DNA of 64,000 nucleotides from Rhodobiaceae bacterium UBA4490 (GTDB taxonomy: Bacteria > Pseudomonadota > Alphaproteobacteria > Parvibaculales > Parvibaculaceae): the NCBI GenBank assembly GCA_002389665.1, contig DGNO01000002.1, positions 505,624 to 569,623 of the forward strand. The letters are read 5' to 3'. The first letter of the stretch is position 1. Each line of letters starts with the position of its first letter. A program made the position numbers and the translations under genes. Below, in pieces: positions 8,687 through 18,104 of the stretch. The notes beneath the pieces were generated by a model, which saw only the letters and a program-made list of their open reading frames with translations, made no database searches and was not told the origin of the DNA.

Positions 8687-9601
8687 ATGATTGAAGGGCT
8701 GATGATCTTTGCCCTGGGGTTTTTCCTGGCAACCCTCTTTGCCATCATGGCCGCGCAGTTCATCTGGCGCCGCGCCGTGGCTGCAACGACAAAGCGCCTT
8801 GCGGCGGGCGAGGCCGGTGAAGACGGTGAAGCCGAAGGCGGCCCGTCGGCCCGCATCGGCGCCTTGCAGGCTCAAGTCGCAGCCCTTGAAGAAGAGCTTG
8901 CCGCCAAGACCTCCGAGATCGCCGCGCTTTCCTCCCGCAACCGGAAGATCGGCACCCATCAGGCCGAAGAAAATGCGGCGCTGACCCGTGAAGTGAGCGG
9001 GCTGCAGGAAGCGCTTGCAGGCGCGAGAGCCGATCATGAAGCGGCAAATGCAGAGCTTGCCGAACAGCGCGCCCGCATCGCGTCTCTTGAAGACGCGCTC
9101 AGGGACGCCGAAGCCCGGCGCAAGGAAACCGGACGCCAGGCGCGCGATGTCGCCGAAAGCGCCCGTAAGCTTGCCGCACTTCTGCAGGAGCCGGAAGAAG
9201 CCCCGGCCCCTGCCCAGCCTCAGGCGCGCCCGCAAACCGCTGCCCGCCCCGCCGACCCCGAAGCGCCCAAAGCAGGGGATGAACGCCCCGCCCCGATCAA
9301 GGCGCAGCCTCCCGCCTGGGCAAACGTCGTTCCTGGGGCAGGAGCAGCAGCAGCCGGAACAGCTCAGGCCCACCATGCCGAGAAGACGGCAGAGGGAGAA
9401 AACACCGCCGCGCTCTCCAGCGAGGAATATGAAGAGATCAGAGAATCGCTTCTCTCCTTCTCCGACGGCGTAAAAGAAGAATTCGGCGACCGGGAGGAGG
9501 AAAACGAAGAGGAGGAGCACAGCGCTCACACGCCCGCCTCGCTCGAACGGAACCTCGAAGACCGCATCAAAGCGCTGCAAGAAGGCTCGCCCATCGCCTA
9601 A
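8687..9601 (+). CDS. Membrane-anchored coiled-coil protein, function unknown
   Basis: A 304-residue protein with one N-terminal transmembrane helix (about 4-27), then WRRAVAATTKRLAAG, which resembles a conserved alphaproteobacterial family with the same N-terminal layout. A heptad-rich coiled coil covers about 55-165, followed by a Pro/Ala-rich linker and a very acidic C-terminal part (REEENEEEEH). A strong AAGAGGGGGA Shine-Dalgarno sits before the ATG. It could be a cytoplasm-facing scaffold or cell-division accessory, but no function can be assigned. It follows eipA by 35 bp and is closed by a terminator at 9678-9708. Confidence 0.75.
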   Translation: MIEGLMIFALGFFLATLFAIMAAQFIWRRAVAATTKRLAAGEAGEDGEAEGGPSARIGALQAQVAALEEELAAKTSEIAALSSRNRKIGTHQAEENAALTREVSGLQEALAGARADHEAANAELAEQRARIASLEDALRDAEARRKETGRQARDVAESARKLAALLQEPEEAPAPAQPQARPQTAARPADPEAPKAGDERPAPIKAQPPAWANVVPGAGAAAAGTAQAHHAEKTAEGENTAALSSEEYEEIRESLLSFSDGVKEEFGDREEENEEEEHSAHTPASLERNLEDRIKALQEGSPIA

Positions 9602-9677
9602 GTATTAATAAAATGTAGTCACAGCACTCTTTCATCTGCCGCCTTTTGCAACTCACCATCTGTTGCCACGCTAAAAC

Positions 9678-9708
9678 AAATGCCGCATCCTTCCGGGGTG
9701 CGGCATTT
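9678..9708 (+). terminator. Intrinsic terminator before ccoN
   Basis: AAATGCCGCA (9678-9687) pairs perfectly with TGCGGCATTT (9699-9708) around an 11-nt loop. The short T-run belongs to the stem. It ends the eipA-side transcript and isolates the cco promoter. Confidence 0.75.
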
Positions 9709-9865
9709 TGCGTAAGGACTGTGCGTCCGTGTCGCGTTGCCCGGTCATTGATAAAGACCGACAAGACGATCTGATGGATGCGACTTCTGGGGGTGGCAGA
9801 TATCGTTGCCGGAGGGGCACATACGCAAATCAATGGGGGGCGATCGGCATATGCCGGCCATCCAC

Positions 9866-9879
9866 TTGATCTATGCCAA
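9866..9879 (+). promoter_or_regulatory. FNR-like box of the cco operon
   Basis: TTGATCTATGCCAA matches TTGAT-N4-ATCAA at 8 of 10 positions, with a perfect left half. It is centred about 41.5 bp before a plausible start at 9914, with TAAAAG as a possible -10 at 9902-9907. This is the class II activator geometry. A weaker half-site-like copy, TTGATAAAGACCGA, lies at 9748-9761. Confidence 0.6.
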
Positions 9880-9938
9880 AGCGCCTCTCCCTGCCCCGCC
9901 CTAAAAGAAGCCGCTGAGGCAATATTCAGGAGATTCCG

Positions 9939-11621
9939 ATGGCGGCTTCCAAAGAAGCAGGCGCGGGCACATTCGGCGCAGCGACGCTTGGCGTCGGCGC
10001 CGCATTTGTACTAGGCGCGTTCCTAAGCATTTATATCGCAGCAAAAACGCATGAAGCGGCGATGGCCACCCATGCGACCTTCTTTCTGCTGTTCTTCGTT
10101 TTCGGGCTCTTTGCCCTGGGCAAGCGTCATTTCGATGCGCTGGAGCGCGGTCCCGACCCGCAGGCCCAGGACGGCGTGCAATATAGCGACGGCGTCATCC
10201 GCGCCGGTGTCATCGCAACACTCTTCTGGGGTATTGCCGGCTTCGCCGTGGGCGTGCTCATCGCCTTCCAGCTCGCCTTTCCGGTGCTCAATTTCGACGT
10301 TTCCTGGCTGTCCTTCGGCCGGCTGCGTCCGCTGCACACCTCGGCGGTGATTTTCGCTTTCGGCGGCAACGCGCTGATCGCGACGTCTTTTTATGCCGTG
10401 CAACGCACCTGTAAGACGCGCCTTGCCGGCGACATCGCCCCCTGGTTCGTCTTCTGGGGCTACCAGCTCTTCATCGTGCTGGCCGCCACGGGCTACCTGA
10501 TGGGCGTCACCCAGTCGAAGGAATATGCGGAGCCCGAATGGTATGTGGATCTCTGGCTGACCATCGTCTGGGTCGTCTATCTCTTGGTCTTCCTCGTGAC
10601 GCTGGCCAAACGGCGCGAACCCCACATTTATGTGGCCAACTGGTTCTACCTCGCCTTCATCGTCACCATCGCGATGCTGCATATCGGCAATAACCTGTCG
10701 ATCCCCGTCTCGCTTCTGTCCGTCAAGAGCTACACCTTCTTTGGCGGCGTGCAGGACGCGCTCATCCAGTGGTGGTACGGCCACAACGCGGTGGGCTTCT
10801 TCCTAACCGCCGGCTTCCTCGGCATGATGTATTACTTCGTGCCGAAGCGGGCGGAGCGGCCGGTTTATTCCTACCGTCTGTCGATCATCCACTTCTGGGC
10901 GCTGATCTTCCTTTATATCTGGGCAGGTCCGCACCACCTTCACTTCACCGCACTGCCCGACTGGGCGCAGACCCTCGGCATGACCTTCTCCATCATGCTC
11001 TGGATGCCTTCCTGGGGCGGCATGATCAACGGCCTGATGACGCTGTCGGGCGCCTGGGACAAGCTGCGCACCGACCCCGTCATCCGCATGCTCGTCGTCT
11101 CCATCGCCTTTTACGGCATGTCCACCTTCGAAGGCCCGGTCATGTCCATCAAGGCGGTGAACTCGCTCAGCCACTACACGGACTGGACGATCGGCCATGT
11201 GCATTCCGGCGCGCTCGGCTGGGTGGGCTTCGTTTCCTTCGGCGCGATCTACTGCCTCGTGCCCTGGCTGTGGCGGCGCAAGGAGCTTTACTCCCTTGCC
11301 CTCGTCTCCTGGCACTTCTGGGTCGCAACGCTCGGGATCGTGCTCTACATCACCTCCATGTGGGTCTCCGGCATCATGCAGGGCCTGATGTGGCGGGCGT
11401 ATAACGACCTCGGCCTCCTCGAATATTCCTTCGTGGAAACCGTGGAAGCGATGCATCCCTTCTACATCATCCGCGGGCTAGGCGGCGTTCTGTTCCTGCT
11501 TGGCGCGCTGATCATGGTCTACAACGTCTACCGGACCATCCGCGGCGATGTGCGCCAGGGCGAAAAGCTCGACGCAGCGCCCGCAGGTTCCGGCCAGATC
11601 ATCGCAACACCGGCCGAGTAA
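9939..11621 (+). CDS. ccoN: cbb3-type cytochrome c oxidase subunit I (CcoN)
   Basis: Catalytic subunit of the high-affinity cbb3 oxidase, reducing oxygen to water with a heme b/heme b3-CuB centre. The 560 residues contain many transmembrane helices. Metal ligands are visible: LHTSAVIF (heme b His), [10 protein letters not shown] (CuB His and the following helix), GPHHLHFT (two CuB His) and [10 protein letters not shown] (heme b3 and heme b His). The family uses Tyr for cofactor cross-linking. A strong AGGAG precedes the ATG. First gene of ccoNOQP, 14 bp before ccoO. Probably activated under low oxygen by the FNR-type regulator through the box at 9866. Confidence 0.98.
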   Translation: MAASKEAGAGTFGAATLGVGAAFVLGAFLSIYIAAKTHEAAMATHATFFLLFFVFGLFALGKRHFDALERGPDPQAQDGVQYSDGVIRAGVIATLFWGIAGFAVGVLIAFQLAFPVLNFDVSWLSFGRLRPLHTSAVIFAFGGNALIATSFYAVQRTCKTRLAGDIAPWFVFWGYQLFIVLAATGYLMGVTQSKEYAEPEWYVDLWLTIVWVVYLLVFLVTLAKRREPHIYVANWFYLAFIVTIAMLHIGNNLSIPVSLLSVKSYTFFGGVQDALIQWWYGHNAVGFFLTAGFLGMMYYFVPKRAERPVYSYRLSIIHFWALIFLYIWAGPHHLHFTALPDWAQTLGMTFSIMLWMPSWGGMINGLMTLSGAWDKLRTDPVIRMLVVSIAFYGMSTFEGPVMSIKAVNSLSHYTDWTIGHVHSGALGWVGFVSFGAIYCLVPWLWRRKELYSLALVSWHFWVATLGIVLYITSMWVSGIMQGLMWRAYNDLGLLEYSFVETVEAMHPFYIIRGLGGVLFLLGALIMVYNVYRTIRGDVRQGEKLDAAPAGSGQIIATPAE

Positions 11622-11634
11622 GGAGGCTCTCACG

Positions 11635-12369
11635 ATGGCTAGATTCAAGCATGAAACCATCGAGAAGAACTCGATCCTTCTTCTCGTTCTGACCCTGATC
11701 ACGGTCGCGATCGGCGGTATCGTCGAAATCGTCCCCACCTTCCTCATCAACACCACGATCGAGGATGTGGAGGGCGTGCGCCCCTATACCCCGCTGGAGC
11801 TGAAGGGCCGCAACATCTATATCCGTGAAGGGTGCTACACCTGCCACAGTCAGATGGTGCGCTCGCTGCGCTCGGAAGTGGAACGTTACGGGCACTATTC
11901 GCTGGCCGCGGAAAGCAAATACGACCACCCCTTCCAGTGGGGCTCGAAGCGGACGGGGCCCGACCTTGCCCGCGTCGGCGGCAAATACTCGGACGAGTGG
12001 CACCGCATTCATATGCAGAACCCGCGCGCGGTGGTGCCTGAGTCCATTATGCCGGGTTACGGCTTCCTTGCCAAAACGCCGCTCAATTACCGCGACATCG
12101 AGAACGATCTGAAAGCCATGCGCATGACGATCAGCCAGGCCTATAGCGAAGAGCAGATCGCCAATGCCCGGGCCGACCTTGAAGCGCAGGCCGACCCTGA
12201 ATCCGATTATGACGGGCTGCAGGAACGCTATGCCAAGGCCCAGGTGCGTGATTTCGACGGTAATCCCGATGAGATCACCGAGCTCGATGCGCTCATCGCC
12301 TATTTGCAGATGCTGGGAACGCTCGTCGATTTCAGCGCCTATGAAGACGTTGTCTTCGAGCAGCAATAG
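11635..12369 (+). CDS. ccoO: cbb3 oxidase subunit II (CcoO), monoheme cytochrome c
   Basis: A 244-residue membrane-anchored cytochrome c that receives electrons from CcoP and passes them to CcoN. It has an N-terminal helix (about 9-30) and the heme motif CYTCHSQ (Cys67, Cys70, His71); a later Met in ESIMPGYGF is the likely axial ligand. I chose the ATG at 11635 because AGGAGG sits 8 bp upstream and the family starts with a short charged N-terminus. The frame is open further upstream inside ccoN and should not be used. Next gene ccoQ begins 9 bp later. Confidence 0.97.
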   Translation: MARFKHETIEKNSILLLVLTLITVAIGGIVEIVPTFLINTTIEDVEGVRPYTPLELKGRNIYIREGCYTCHSQMVRSLRSEVERYGHYSLAAESKYDHPFQWGSKRTGPDLARVGGKYSDEWHRIHMQNPRAVVPESIMPGYGFLAKTPLNYRDIENDLKAMRMTISQAYSEEQIANARADLEAQADPESDYDGLQERYAKAQVRDFDGNPDEITELDALIAYLQMLGTLVDFSAYEDVVFEQQ

Positions 12370-12378
12370 GAGGCTTCA

Positions 12379-12549
12379 GTGACCTATGAAGATTTTTCAC
12401 ACTTTGCCGGCACCTGGGGTCTCGTTTTCCTCTTCGTCTTGTTCATCGGCGCGATCGCTTACGCTTTCTGGCCGTCCAACAAGAAGAAGTTCGAAAAAGC
12501 CTCCCGCCTGCCCCTCAACGATGAAGAGAAAGGGGAAGAGAAGAAATGA
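12379..12549 (+). CDS. ccoQ: cbb3 oxidase small subunit CcoQ
   Basis: A 56-residue protein, easy to miss because it is short and starts with GTG. It has TYEDFSHFAGTWGLVF, one membrane helix and a charged tail (KKKFEKASRLPLNDEEK), which is the standard CcoQ layout. TAGGAGG in front of the GTG supports the start. Its stop overlaps the ccoP start as ATGA (12546-12549). CcoQ stabilises the assembled oxidase. Position and sequence leave little doubt. Confidence 0.93.
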   Translation: MTYEDFSHFAGTWGLVFLFVLFIGAIAYAFWPSNKKKFEKASRLPLNDEEKGEEKK

Positions 12550-13427
12550 GCACCCCGCATAAAGACGAAGTCACCGGCGTCGAAACCACGGGTCATGAGT
12601 GGGACGACATCCGCGAGCTTAACAATCCGCTGCCCAAATGGTGGGTCTATACGTTCTACGCCACCATCGTCTGGTCGGTCGCCTATTTCATCTTCATGCC
12701 GTCCTGGCCCGTCTTCTGGAACGGGGAATGGACGGCGCTGGAAGGCGTTCTGGGCTATAGCCAGCGCGGCGCCGTGACGGAAGAACTTGCCGCCATCGAT
12801 GAGGGCCGGGCCGAATATATGCAGTCCATCGCAGCGACGGACATTTCCAAGATTCAGGCCAATCCTGAATTGATGGAACTGGCCGTTGCCGGGGGCAAGG
12901 CGCTTTTCGGCGACAATTGCGCGCCTTGTCACGGCTCCGGCGCGCAAGGCTTCAAAGGCTATCCCAACCTCAATGACGACAACTGGATTTGGGGCGGCAC
13001 GCTCGAAGCCATCCAAACCACGATCACCCACGGCATCCGCTGGGAACTGGATGACGACACCCGCTTCAACATGATGCCGCGCTTTCTTACCGACGGGATC
13101 TTGAACCGGGAAGAAGTGAGCAATGTCACCGATTACGTCATGGCCATTTCCGGTCAGGGCGAAATGACGGCGGGCGCAGAAGCCGGCGCGGAAATCTTCG
13201 GCCAGCAATGCGTTGCCTGCCACGGCGAGACGGGCGCAGGCAATCAGGAACTGGGCGCGCCCAACCTGACCGACGCCATCTGGCTTTATGGCGGCAACCG
13301 CTCCGACATTTACGAAAGCATCGCCAAGGCACGCGCCGGCGTGATGCCCGCCTGGGGCGGCCGCCTTTCCGATGCGGAGATCAAGGAGCTGACGCTCTAC
13401 GTGCACACGCTGGGCGGCGGTCAGTAA
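12546..13427 (+). CDS. ccoP: cbb3 oxidase subunit III (CcoP), diheme cytochrome c
   Basis: A 293-residue diheme cytochrome that brings electrons from the soluble cytochrome pool or bc1 complex to CcoO. It has an N-terminal anchor (about 33-55) and two c-type heme sites, CAPCH (Cys125, Cys128, His129) and CVACH (Cys222, Cys225, His226), each followed by a Met-containing segment (MMPRF, VMPAWGG). Length and two-heme order match CcoP. Last gene of ccoNOQP; a strong terminator follows 27 bp downstream. Confidence 0.97.
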   Translation: MSTPHKDEVTGVETTGHEWDDIRELNNPLPKWWVYTFYATIVWSVAYFIFMPSWPVFWNGEWTALEGVLGYSQRGAVTEELAAIDEGRAEYMQSIAATDISKIQANPELMELAVAGGKALFGDNCAPCHGSGAQGFKGYPNLNDDNWIWGGTLEAIQTTITHGIRWELDDDTRFNMMPRFLTDGILNREEVSNVTDYVMAISGQGEMTAGAEAGAEIFGQQCVACHGETGAGNQELGAPNLTDAIWLYGGNRSDIYESIAKARAGVMPAWGGRLSDAEIKELTLYVHTLGGGQ

Positions 13428-13453
13428 GGCCGCCTGGACGGATAGACGACCCG

Positions 13454-13491
13454 GCAAGGCCCTGCCCCAAAGGGCGGGGCCTTGCTCTTTT
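13454..13491 (+). terminator. Terminator between ccoP and ccoG
   Basis: GCAAGGCCCTGCCC (13454-13467) pairs over 14 bp, with one G-U, to GGGCGGGGCCTTGC (13472-13485) around a 4-nt loop. TCTTTT follows. It ends ccoNOQP, so ccoGHIS is a separate unit or is reached by read-through. Confidence 0.85.
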
Positions 13492-13619
13492 AAAGACGGC
13501 TCCAGGTAAATCTGGCTGGTGACAAAATGGCGCAGCGTCAAATCGCCGGGCCGCCCCCCTAAAGAGCCCTCTTTATAAGAGCAAGACAGAAGGTCCATTC
13601 TTGCCTCCCGGAGAGTTAT

Positions 13620-15158
13620 ATGGCGAGCGATGTCTTGAGTGCTTCTCCTGCCGACAAACTGGCTGGCCTTGCCCGCCAGGCCGCTGATTTTGATGCTGCC
13701 CACGGCAAGGACGGCGAAACGATCACGGCAGTCAACGCAGAACAGAACCGGCCCCTTTTCGCCAGCCGCGTCAAAGTCTACCCGAAGCTCGTGCACGGCA
13801 CTTTCCGGCGGCTGAAATGGGCCGTTATGGCCATCACGCTCGCCATCTACTACATCACCCCCTGGCTGCGCTGGGACCGGGGCCCGAATGCGCCAGATCA
13901 GGCGGTGCTGCTCGATCTGCCCGCCCGGCGCTTTTATTTCTTCTTCATCGAAATCTGGCCGCAGGAAATCTACTACCTGACGGGCCTGCTCATTCTGGCA
14001 TCGCTGCTGCTCTTCCTCGTCACCTCCCTCGCCGGGCGTGTCTGGTGCGGCTATACCTGCCCGCAAACGGTCTGGACGGACCTCTTCATTTATGTGGAAC
14101 GTCTCTTCGAGGGTGAACGTGCGGCCCGTATCCGTCTCGACAAAAGCCCCTGGTCGCTTGGCAAGCTTGCCCGCAAGACCGGCAAGCACATCGTCTGGCT
14201 TCTGATCGCCATTGCCACGGGCGGGGCCTGGGTTTTCTATTTCGCCGATGCGCCGGCGCTTGCAAGCGATCTCGTCACCCTCGATGCGCCGCTCATCGCT
14301 TATATCTTTATCGGCCTTTTCACCGGCACGACCTATCTTTTGGGCGGCATCGCCCGCGAACAGGTCTGCACCTATATGTGCCCCTGGCCGCGCATTCAGG
14401 GCGCCATGTTCGACGATGATTCCCTGCTGGTCTCCTATAAACCCGATCGGGGCGAGCCGCGCGGACCCCACAAAAAAGGCACGAGCTGGGACGGGCGCGG
14501 GGACTGCATCGATTGCGGCCAATGCGTCGCAGCCTGCCCCATGGGCATCGACATCCGTGACGGCATGCAGCTGGAATGCATTCAATGCGCGCTCTGCATC
14601 GATGCCTGCAACGAAATCATGGACAAGGTGGAGCGCCCGCGGAACCTGATCGGTTACGACACGCCGGCCAATAAGGAAGCCCGCCGCCTCGGCACGAAAG
14701 AAAAAGTGCGCCTCATCCGTCCGCGCACCGTCATCTATTCCGGCCTGCTCCTGCTTGTTAGCGCCATCATGATCAACACCTTCGCCACCCGTGCGCAGCT
14801 CGAGGTGAACGTGTTGCGCGACCGTAACCCGCTCTTCGTCAAGCTGTCCGATGGCAGCATCCGGAACGGTTATCAGGTCAAGATCCTGAACATGGACCAC
14901 GAGGCAGCCGACTTCCGCGTCGCCATCGAAGGCCTGCCCGAAGGCGTTTTGACCGTGCAGGGCCGCGACACCCAGGGCGCGCAGATCGTGCCGGCAGCGG
15001 CCGACAGCCTGGAATCCATCAAAATGTATGTCATTCTGCCGGTGGACGCACTCGGCCGGCTCGACGACGGGGAAGCTGATTTCACCTTCACCGTGGAAAA
15101 TCTGCGCACGGGCGAAATGGTAGAAAACGACACGGTGTTCAGAGGACCGCAAAAATGA
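13620..15158 (+). CDS. ccoG: cbb3 oxidase accessory ferredoxin-like protein CcoG
   Basis: A 512-residue inner-membrane iron-sulfur protein (also called FixG or RdxA) that reduces copper for delivery to the cbb3 oxidase. It has several transmembrane segments, a CGYTCPQTVW motif near residue 140, and a ferredoxin domain with two [4Fe-4S] sites (CIDCGQCVAACP and CIQCALCIDACN). A C-terminal immunoglobulin-like domain lies in the periplasm. GGAGAG precedes the ATG. Its stop overlaps ccoH as ATGA. I see no FNR box between 13492 and 13619. Confidence 0.96.
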   Translation: MASDVLSASPADKLAGLARQAADFDAAHGKDGETITAVNAEQNRPLFASRVKVYPKLVHGTFRRLKWAVMAITLAIYYITPWLRWDRGPNAPDQAVLLDLPARRFYFFFIEIWPQEIYYLTGLLILASLLLFLVTSLAGRVWCGYTCPQTVWTDLFIYVERLFEGERAARIRLDKSPWSLGKLARKTGKHIVWLLIAIATGGAWVFYFADAPALASDLVTLDAPLIAYIFIGLFTGTTYLLGGIAREQVCTYMCPWPRIQGAMFDDDSLLVSYKPDRGEPRGPHKKGTSWDGRGDCIDCGQCVAACPMGIDIRDGMQLECIQCALCIDACNEIMDKVERPRNLIGYDTPANKEARRLGTKEKVRLIRPRTVIYSGLLLLVSAIMINTFATRAQLEVNVLRDRNPLFVKLSDGSIRNGYQVKILNMDHEAADFRVAIEGLPEGVLTVQGRDTQGAQIVPAAADSLESIKMYVILPVDALGRLDDGEADFTFTVENLRTGEMVENDTVFRGPQK

Positions 15159-15715
15159 GCCAGCATCCGGATTTCAAACCGGCCACCTGGGCGGGCATCC
15201 TCACGGGACGTAAGTTCTTGCTCTATCTCGGCGCCTTCTTCTTCGTCGTGATCGGCGCCAACATCATCATGTCCTACTACGCCCTTTCCACCTTCGACGG
15301 GGTGGAAACGCAAAACGCCTACCGCAAGGGCCGCGCCTATAATGATGTGCTGGCCGCCGCCAAAGCGCAGGAAGAACGCGGCTGGACGCTCGATGTCAGC
15401 CATAACGTCACCCCCGCTCTCGACACGACATTGCTTTTCGCAATGAAGGATAAGGAGGGCGCGCCGCTTACCGGGCTCGACTTCTCGCTGGTGCTCCGCC
15501 GCCCGGTATCCGAAGGCAAAGACCGGGCGCTTTCAGCGGTTGAAACCCGGCCCGGGACGTATGAAGCTGTTCTGACCCTGCCCGCCGCCGGCAATTGGCT
15601 ACTCGACATTTCAGCCCACCGGCAAGGCGAGCTTCTATATGCCGAAGAAAAAAGAGTATTCCTGACGGCGGACGGTTCATCTCCCGCCGGTACGGACGAG
15701 GCGAAAGCGCAGTAA
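15155..15715 (+). CDS. ccoH: cbb3 oxidase assembly protein CcoH (FixH)
   Basis: A 186-residue protein with one N-terminal membrane helix (about 23-47) and a FixH-type periplasmic domain. It is required for stable assembly of the cbb3 complex, in contact with CcoI and the oxidase. The ATGA overlap with ccoG fixes the start. ccoI follows 4 bp after the stop. The last residues (DGSSPAGTDEAKAQ) are a short, probably disordered tail. Confidence 0.93.
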   Translation: MSQHPDFKPATWAGILTGRKFLLYLGAFFFVVIGANIIMSYYALSTFDGVETQNAYRKGRAYNDVLAAAKAQEERGWTLDVSHNVTPALDTTLLFAMKDKEGAPLTGLDFSLVLRRPVSEGKDRALSAVETRPGTYEAVLTLPAAGNWLLDISAHRQGELLYAEEKRVFLTADGSSPAGTDEAKAQ

Positions 15716-15719
15716 CGCC

Positions 15720-17918
15720 ATGGCTCAGGCCCTTGCCGATCATTATGTGCGCCCCCACGGAGAAGACGAGGCCGAGCTCGACCTGATCGTCGACGGCATG
15801 CATTGCGCCGGCTGCATGAACAAGATCGAAAAAGGTCTCGGCACACTCGACGGCATCACCTATGTACGCGCCAATCTGTCCACCAAGCGCGTTGCCGTGC
15901 GCTGGCAGCGCCGCGCGCATATTCCTCCCATCACCGAAAAACTGAGCGAGCTTGGCTTCGAGGCCGTCCCCTATGACCCGCAAATCATGGGCGCGCTCGA
16001 TGAGGAACAGGGCCGCGATCTTTTGCGCGCCACAGGCGTTGCCGGTTTTGCCGCCGCCAATGTCATGCTGCTTTCCGTTTCCGTCTGGTCCGGGCTTGTC
16101 AGCGACATGGAAGTGGAAACGCGCGCGCTCTTTCATTGGATATCGGCGCTGATCGCCCTTCCCGCAGTCGCCTATGCAGGCCAGCCCTTTTTCAAATCCG
16201 CCTTCCGGGCCTTGAAAGCCGGGCACACCAATATGGATGTGCCGATTTCCCTCGCCGTCATTCTTTCGGCGGGTATGAGCCTCGTTCAAACCATCACCCA
16301 TGCCGAGCACGCCTATTTCGATGCGAGCGTCAGCCTGCTCTTCTTCCTGCTGATCGGGCGCTATCTCGATGTAAAGGCGCGCAGCAAAGCCTGCTCGGTG
16401 GCGCAAAACCTTTTGGCACTCCGGGCCGTTGCCGCCAACGTCATCATGCCGGACGGCACCATCAGCGCCGTCCCCGTGGACAGGCTCGATCCGGGGATGA
16501 AAATTTCCGTGGCAATCGGCATGCGCCTTCCCGCCGACGGGGTGGTGCTGGAAGGTATGAGCGATATCGACAAATCACTCGTCACCGGCGAAACCGTGCC
16601 GGAAACGGCGGCTCCCGGCACGAAGGTCTTCGCGGGCACGATGAACCTCGGCGCCGCGCTCACCGTGCGCGTCACCGCCCGCAACGATGAAACGCTGCTC
16701 GCCGAAATCGTGCGTCTGATGGAAGCGGCCGAGCAGGGCCGCGCGGGCTATGTACGCCTTGCCGACCGGGTCTCGCGCTATTACGCGCCTGCCGTCCACG
16801 CGCTCGCCGCCGCCACGCTGCTTCTCTGGCTGGCGCTCGGCGCGGGCTGGCAGACGGGCCTTCTCAACGCCGTCGCCGTGCTCATCATCACCTGCCCCTG
16901 CGCCCTTGCCCTTGCCGTTCCCATCGTGCAGGTCGTGGCGACGGGCCGCCTTCTCCAGCGCGGCATTCTCGTCAAATCCTCCGACGGGCTGGAAAAACTC
17001 GCCGATATCGACACGGTGTTTTTCGACAAGACCGGCACACTGACCGAAGGCAAGCCCGAGCTGTGCAACCGCGAAGAAATTCTGGACGCGGACCTGTCGC
17101 TCGCCGGCGCACTTGCCGCCCGCTCCAAGCATCCGCTCTCCGAAGCCATGACCCGCGCCGCCGCCGGCATGCCGCTGGCCGAGATCAGCGATCTGAAAGA
17201 GCACCCCGGCCTCGGCCTTTCAGCTATCTGGCGGGGACAGGAAATCCGCCTCGGGAAAAAAGCATTCGCGCTGGAAGGTTTGGCCGAAGCGGAAAACGTG
17301 CGACCGGGGCAAGGCGCCAATGCGTCCGAGTTCTGGCTTTCCGGCCACGGCGCGCCTTGCCGCTTTCTCTTCACCGACCGTCTGCGCCCCGACGCGGAGG
17401 CGATTATCCATGCCCTGCAGGCGCGCGGCCTGCCCGTCAAATTGCTTTCCGGCGACAGGGAAGAAATCGTCGCCGCCACCGCCAAGCGCCTTGCTATCAT
17501 CGACTGGCAGGGCGAATGCACGCCGCAGCAAAAGATCGCGGCGCTGAATGCAGCAGAAGCGGACGGCAAGCGCGTGCTGATGATCGGGGACGGGCTGAAC
17601 GATGCGCCCTGCCTGAAAGCCGCTTATGTTTCCATGTCGCCGGCCAGCGCCGCCGATATTTCCCAAACGGCGGCGGATTTCATTTTTCAGGGCCAGAAAC
17701 TTGCCCCGGTTCTCGAGGCGGTACGCATTGCAGGTATTTCCCGCCGCCTCGTGTTGCAGAATTTCGGCCTTTCCTTCGCTTACAACGCGGTTGCCATTCC
17801 GCTTGCCGTGATGGGCTTCGTGACGCCGCTCATTGCCGCCGTCGCCATGTCCGCTTCTTCGCTTTCGGTGATTGGCAACGCGCTCCGGCTCAACCTCACC
17901 CGCTTTCAGGAGCGCTGA
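15720..17918 (+). CDS. ccoI: Copper-exporting P-type ATPase CcoI (FixI)
   Basis: A 732-residue P1B-type ATPase of the CopA2/CcoI kind, which moves copper out of the cytoplasm slowly to supply the oxidase CuB site. In order: a heavy-metal domain with GMHCAGC; transmembrane helices; the TGE loop (SLVTGETVPE); the CPCALALA metal channel; the phosphorylation site DKTGTLTEG; an HP-type nucleotide-binding loop (SKHPL); and the hinge GDGLNDAP. The start sits 4 bp after ccoH. The cco location distinguishes it from a general copper-detoxification pump. Confidence 0.96.
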   Translation: MAQALADHYVRPHGEDEAELDLIVDGMHCAGCMNKIEKGLGTLDGITYVRANLSTKRVAVRWQRRAHIPPITEKLSELGFEAVPYDPQIMGALDEEQGRDLLRATGVAGFAAANVMLLSVSVWSGLVSDMEVETRALFHWISALIALPAVAYAGQPFFKSAFRALKAGHTNMDVPISLAVILSAGMSLVQTITHAEHAYFDASVSLLFFLLIGRYLDVKARSKACSVAQNLLALRAVAANVIMPDGTISAVPVDRLDPGMKISVAIGMRLPADGVVLEGMSDIDKSLVTGETVPETAAPGTKVFAGTMNLGAALTVRVTARNDETLLAEIVRLMEAAEQGRAGYVRLADRVSRYYAPAVHALAAATLLLWLALGAGWQTGLLNAVAVLIITCPCALALAVPIVQVVATGRLLQRGILVKSSDGLEKLADIDTVFFDKTGTLTEGKPELCNREEILDADLSLAGALAARSKHPLSEAMTRAAAGMPLAEISDLKEHPGLGLSAIWRGQEIRLGKKAFALEGLAEAENVRPGQGANASEFWLSGHGAPCRFLFTDRLRPDAEAIIHALQARGLPVKLLSGDREEIVAATAKRLAIIDWQGECTPQQKIAALNAAEADGKRVLMIGDGLNDAPCLKAAYVSMSPASAADISQTAADFIFQGQKLAPVLEAVRIAGISRRLVLQNFGLSFAYNAVAIPLAVMGFVTPLIAAVAMSASSLSVIGNALRLNLTRFQER

Positions 17919-17921
17919 GCC

Positions 17922-18104
17922 ATGGAAGCGCTGCTCTTCCTCATCCCCGTGGCCCTTGGCCTCGGCCTTCTGGGACTTGTCGCGTTCCTCTGGTCGCTCA
18001 AGACCGGGCAATATGACGATCTTGATGGCGCAGCCGAACGCATTCTCTTCGAAGATGAAAACGAAGAGGCGCCCGAAGAGCCGAAAGAGAAACAAAAACG
18101 CTAG
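17922..18104 (+). CDS. ccoS: cbb3 oxidase maturation protein CcoS
   Basis: A 60-residue single-helix membrane protein with the family pattern LIPVALGLGLLGLVAFLWSLKTGQYDDLDGAAERIL and a charged tail. CcoS is needed to insert cofactors into the cbb3 oxidase. It starts 3 bp after ccoI. Its TAG stop shares the palindrome CTAG with the stop of the opposite-strand DUF2189 gene, so the two convergent genes overlap by 4 bp. Confidence 0.93.
   Translation: MEALLFLIPVALGLGLLGLVAFLWSLKTGQYDDLDGAAERILFEDENEEAPEEPKEKQKR

Noticed and set aside
12459..15152. 897-codon open frame antisense to ccoQ/ccoP/ccoG
   Set aside because: It runs opposite well-supported cco genes, is rich in His/Arg/Gln typical of antisense shadows in GC-rich DNA, and has no recognisable domain or ribosome site.
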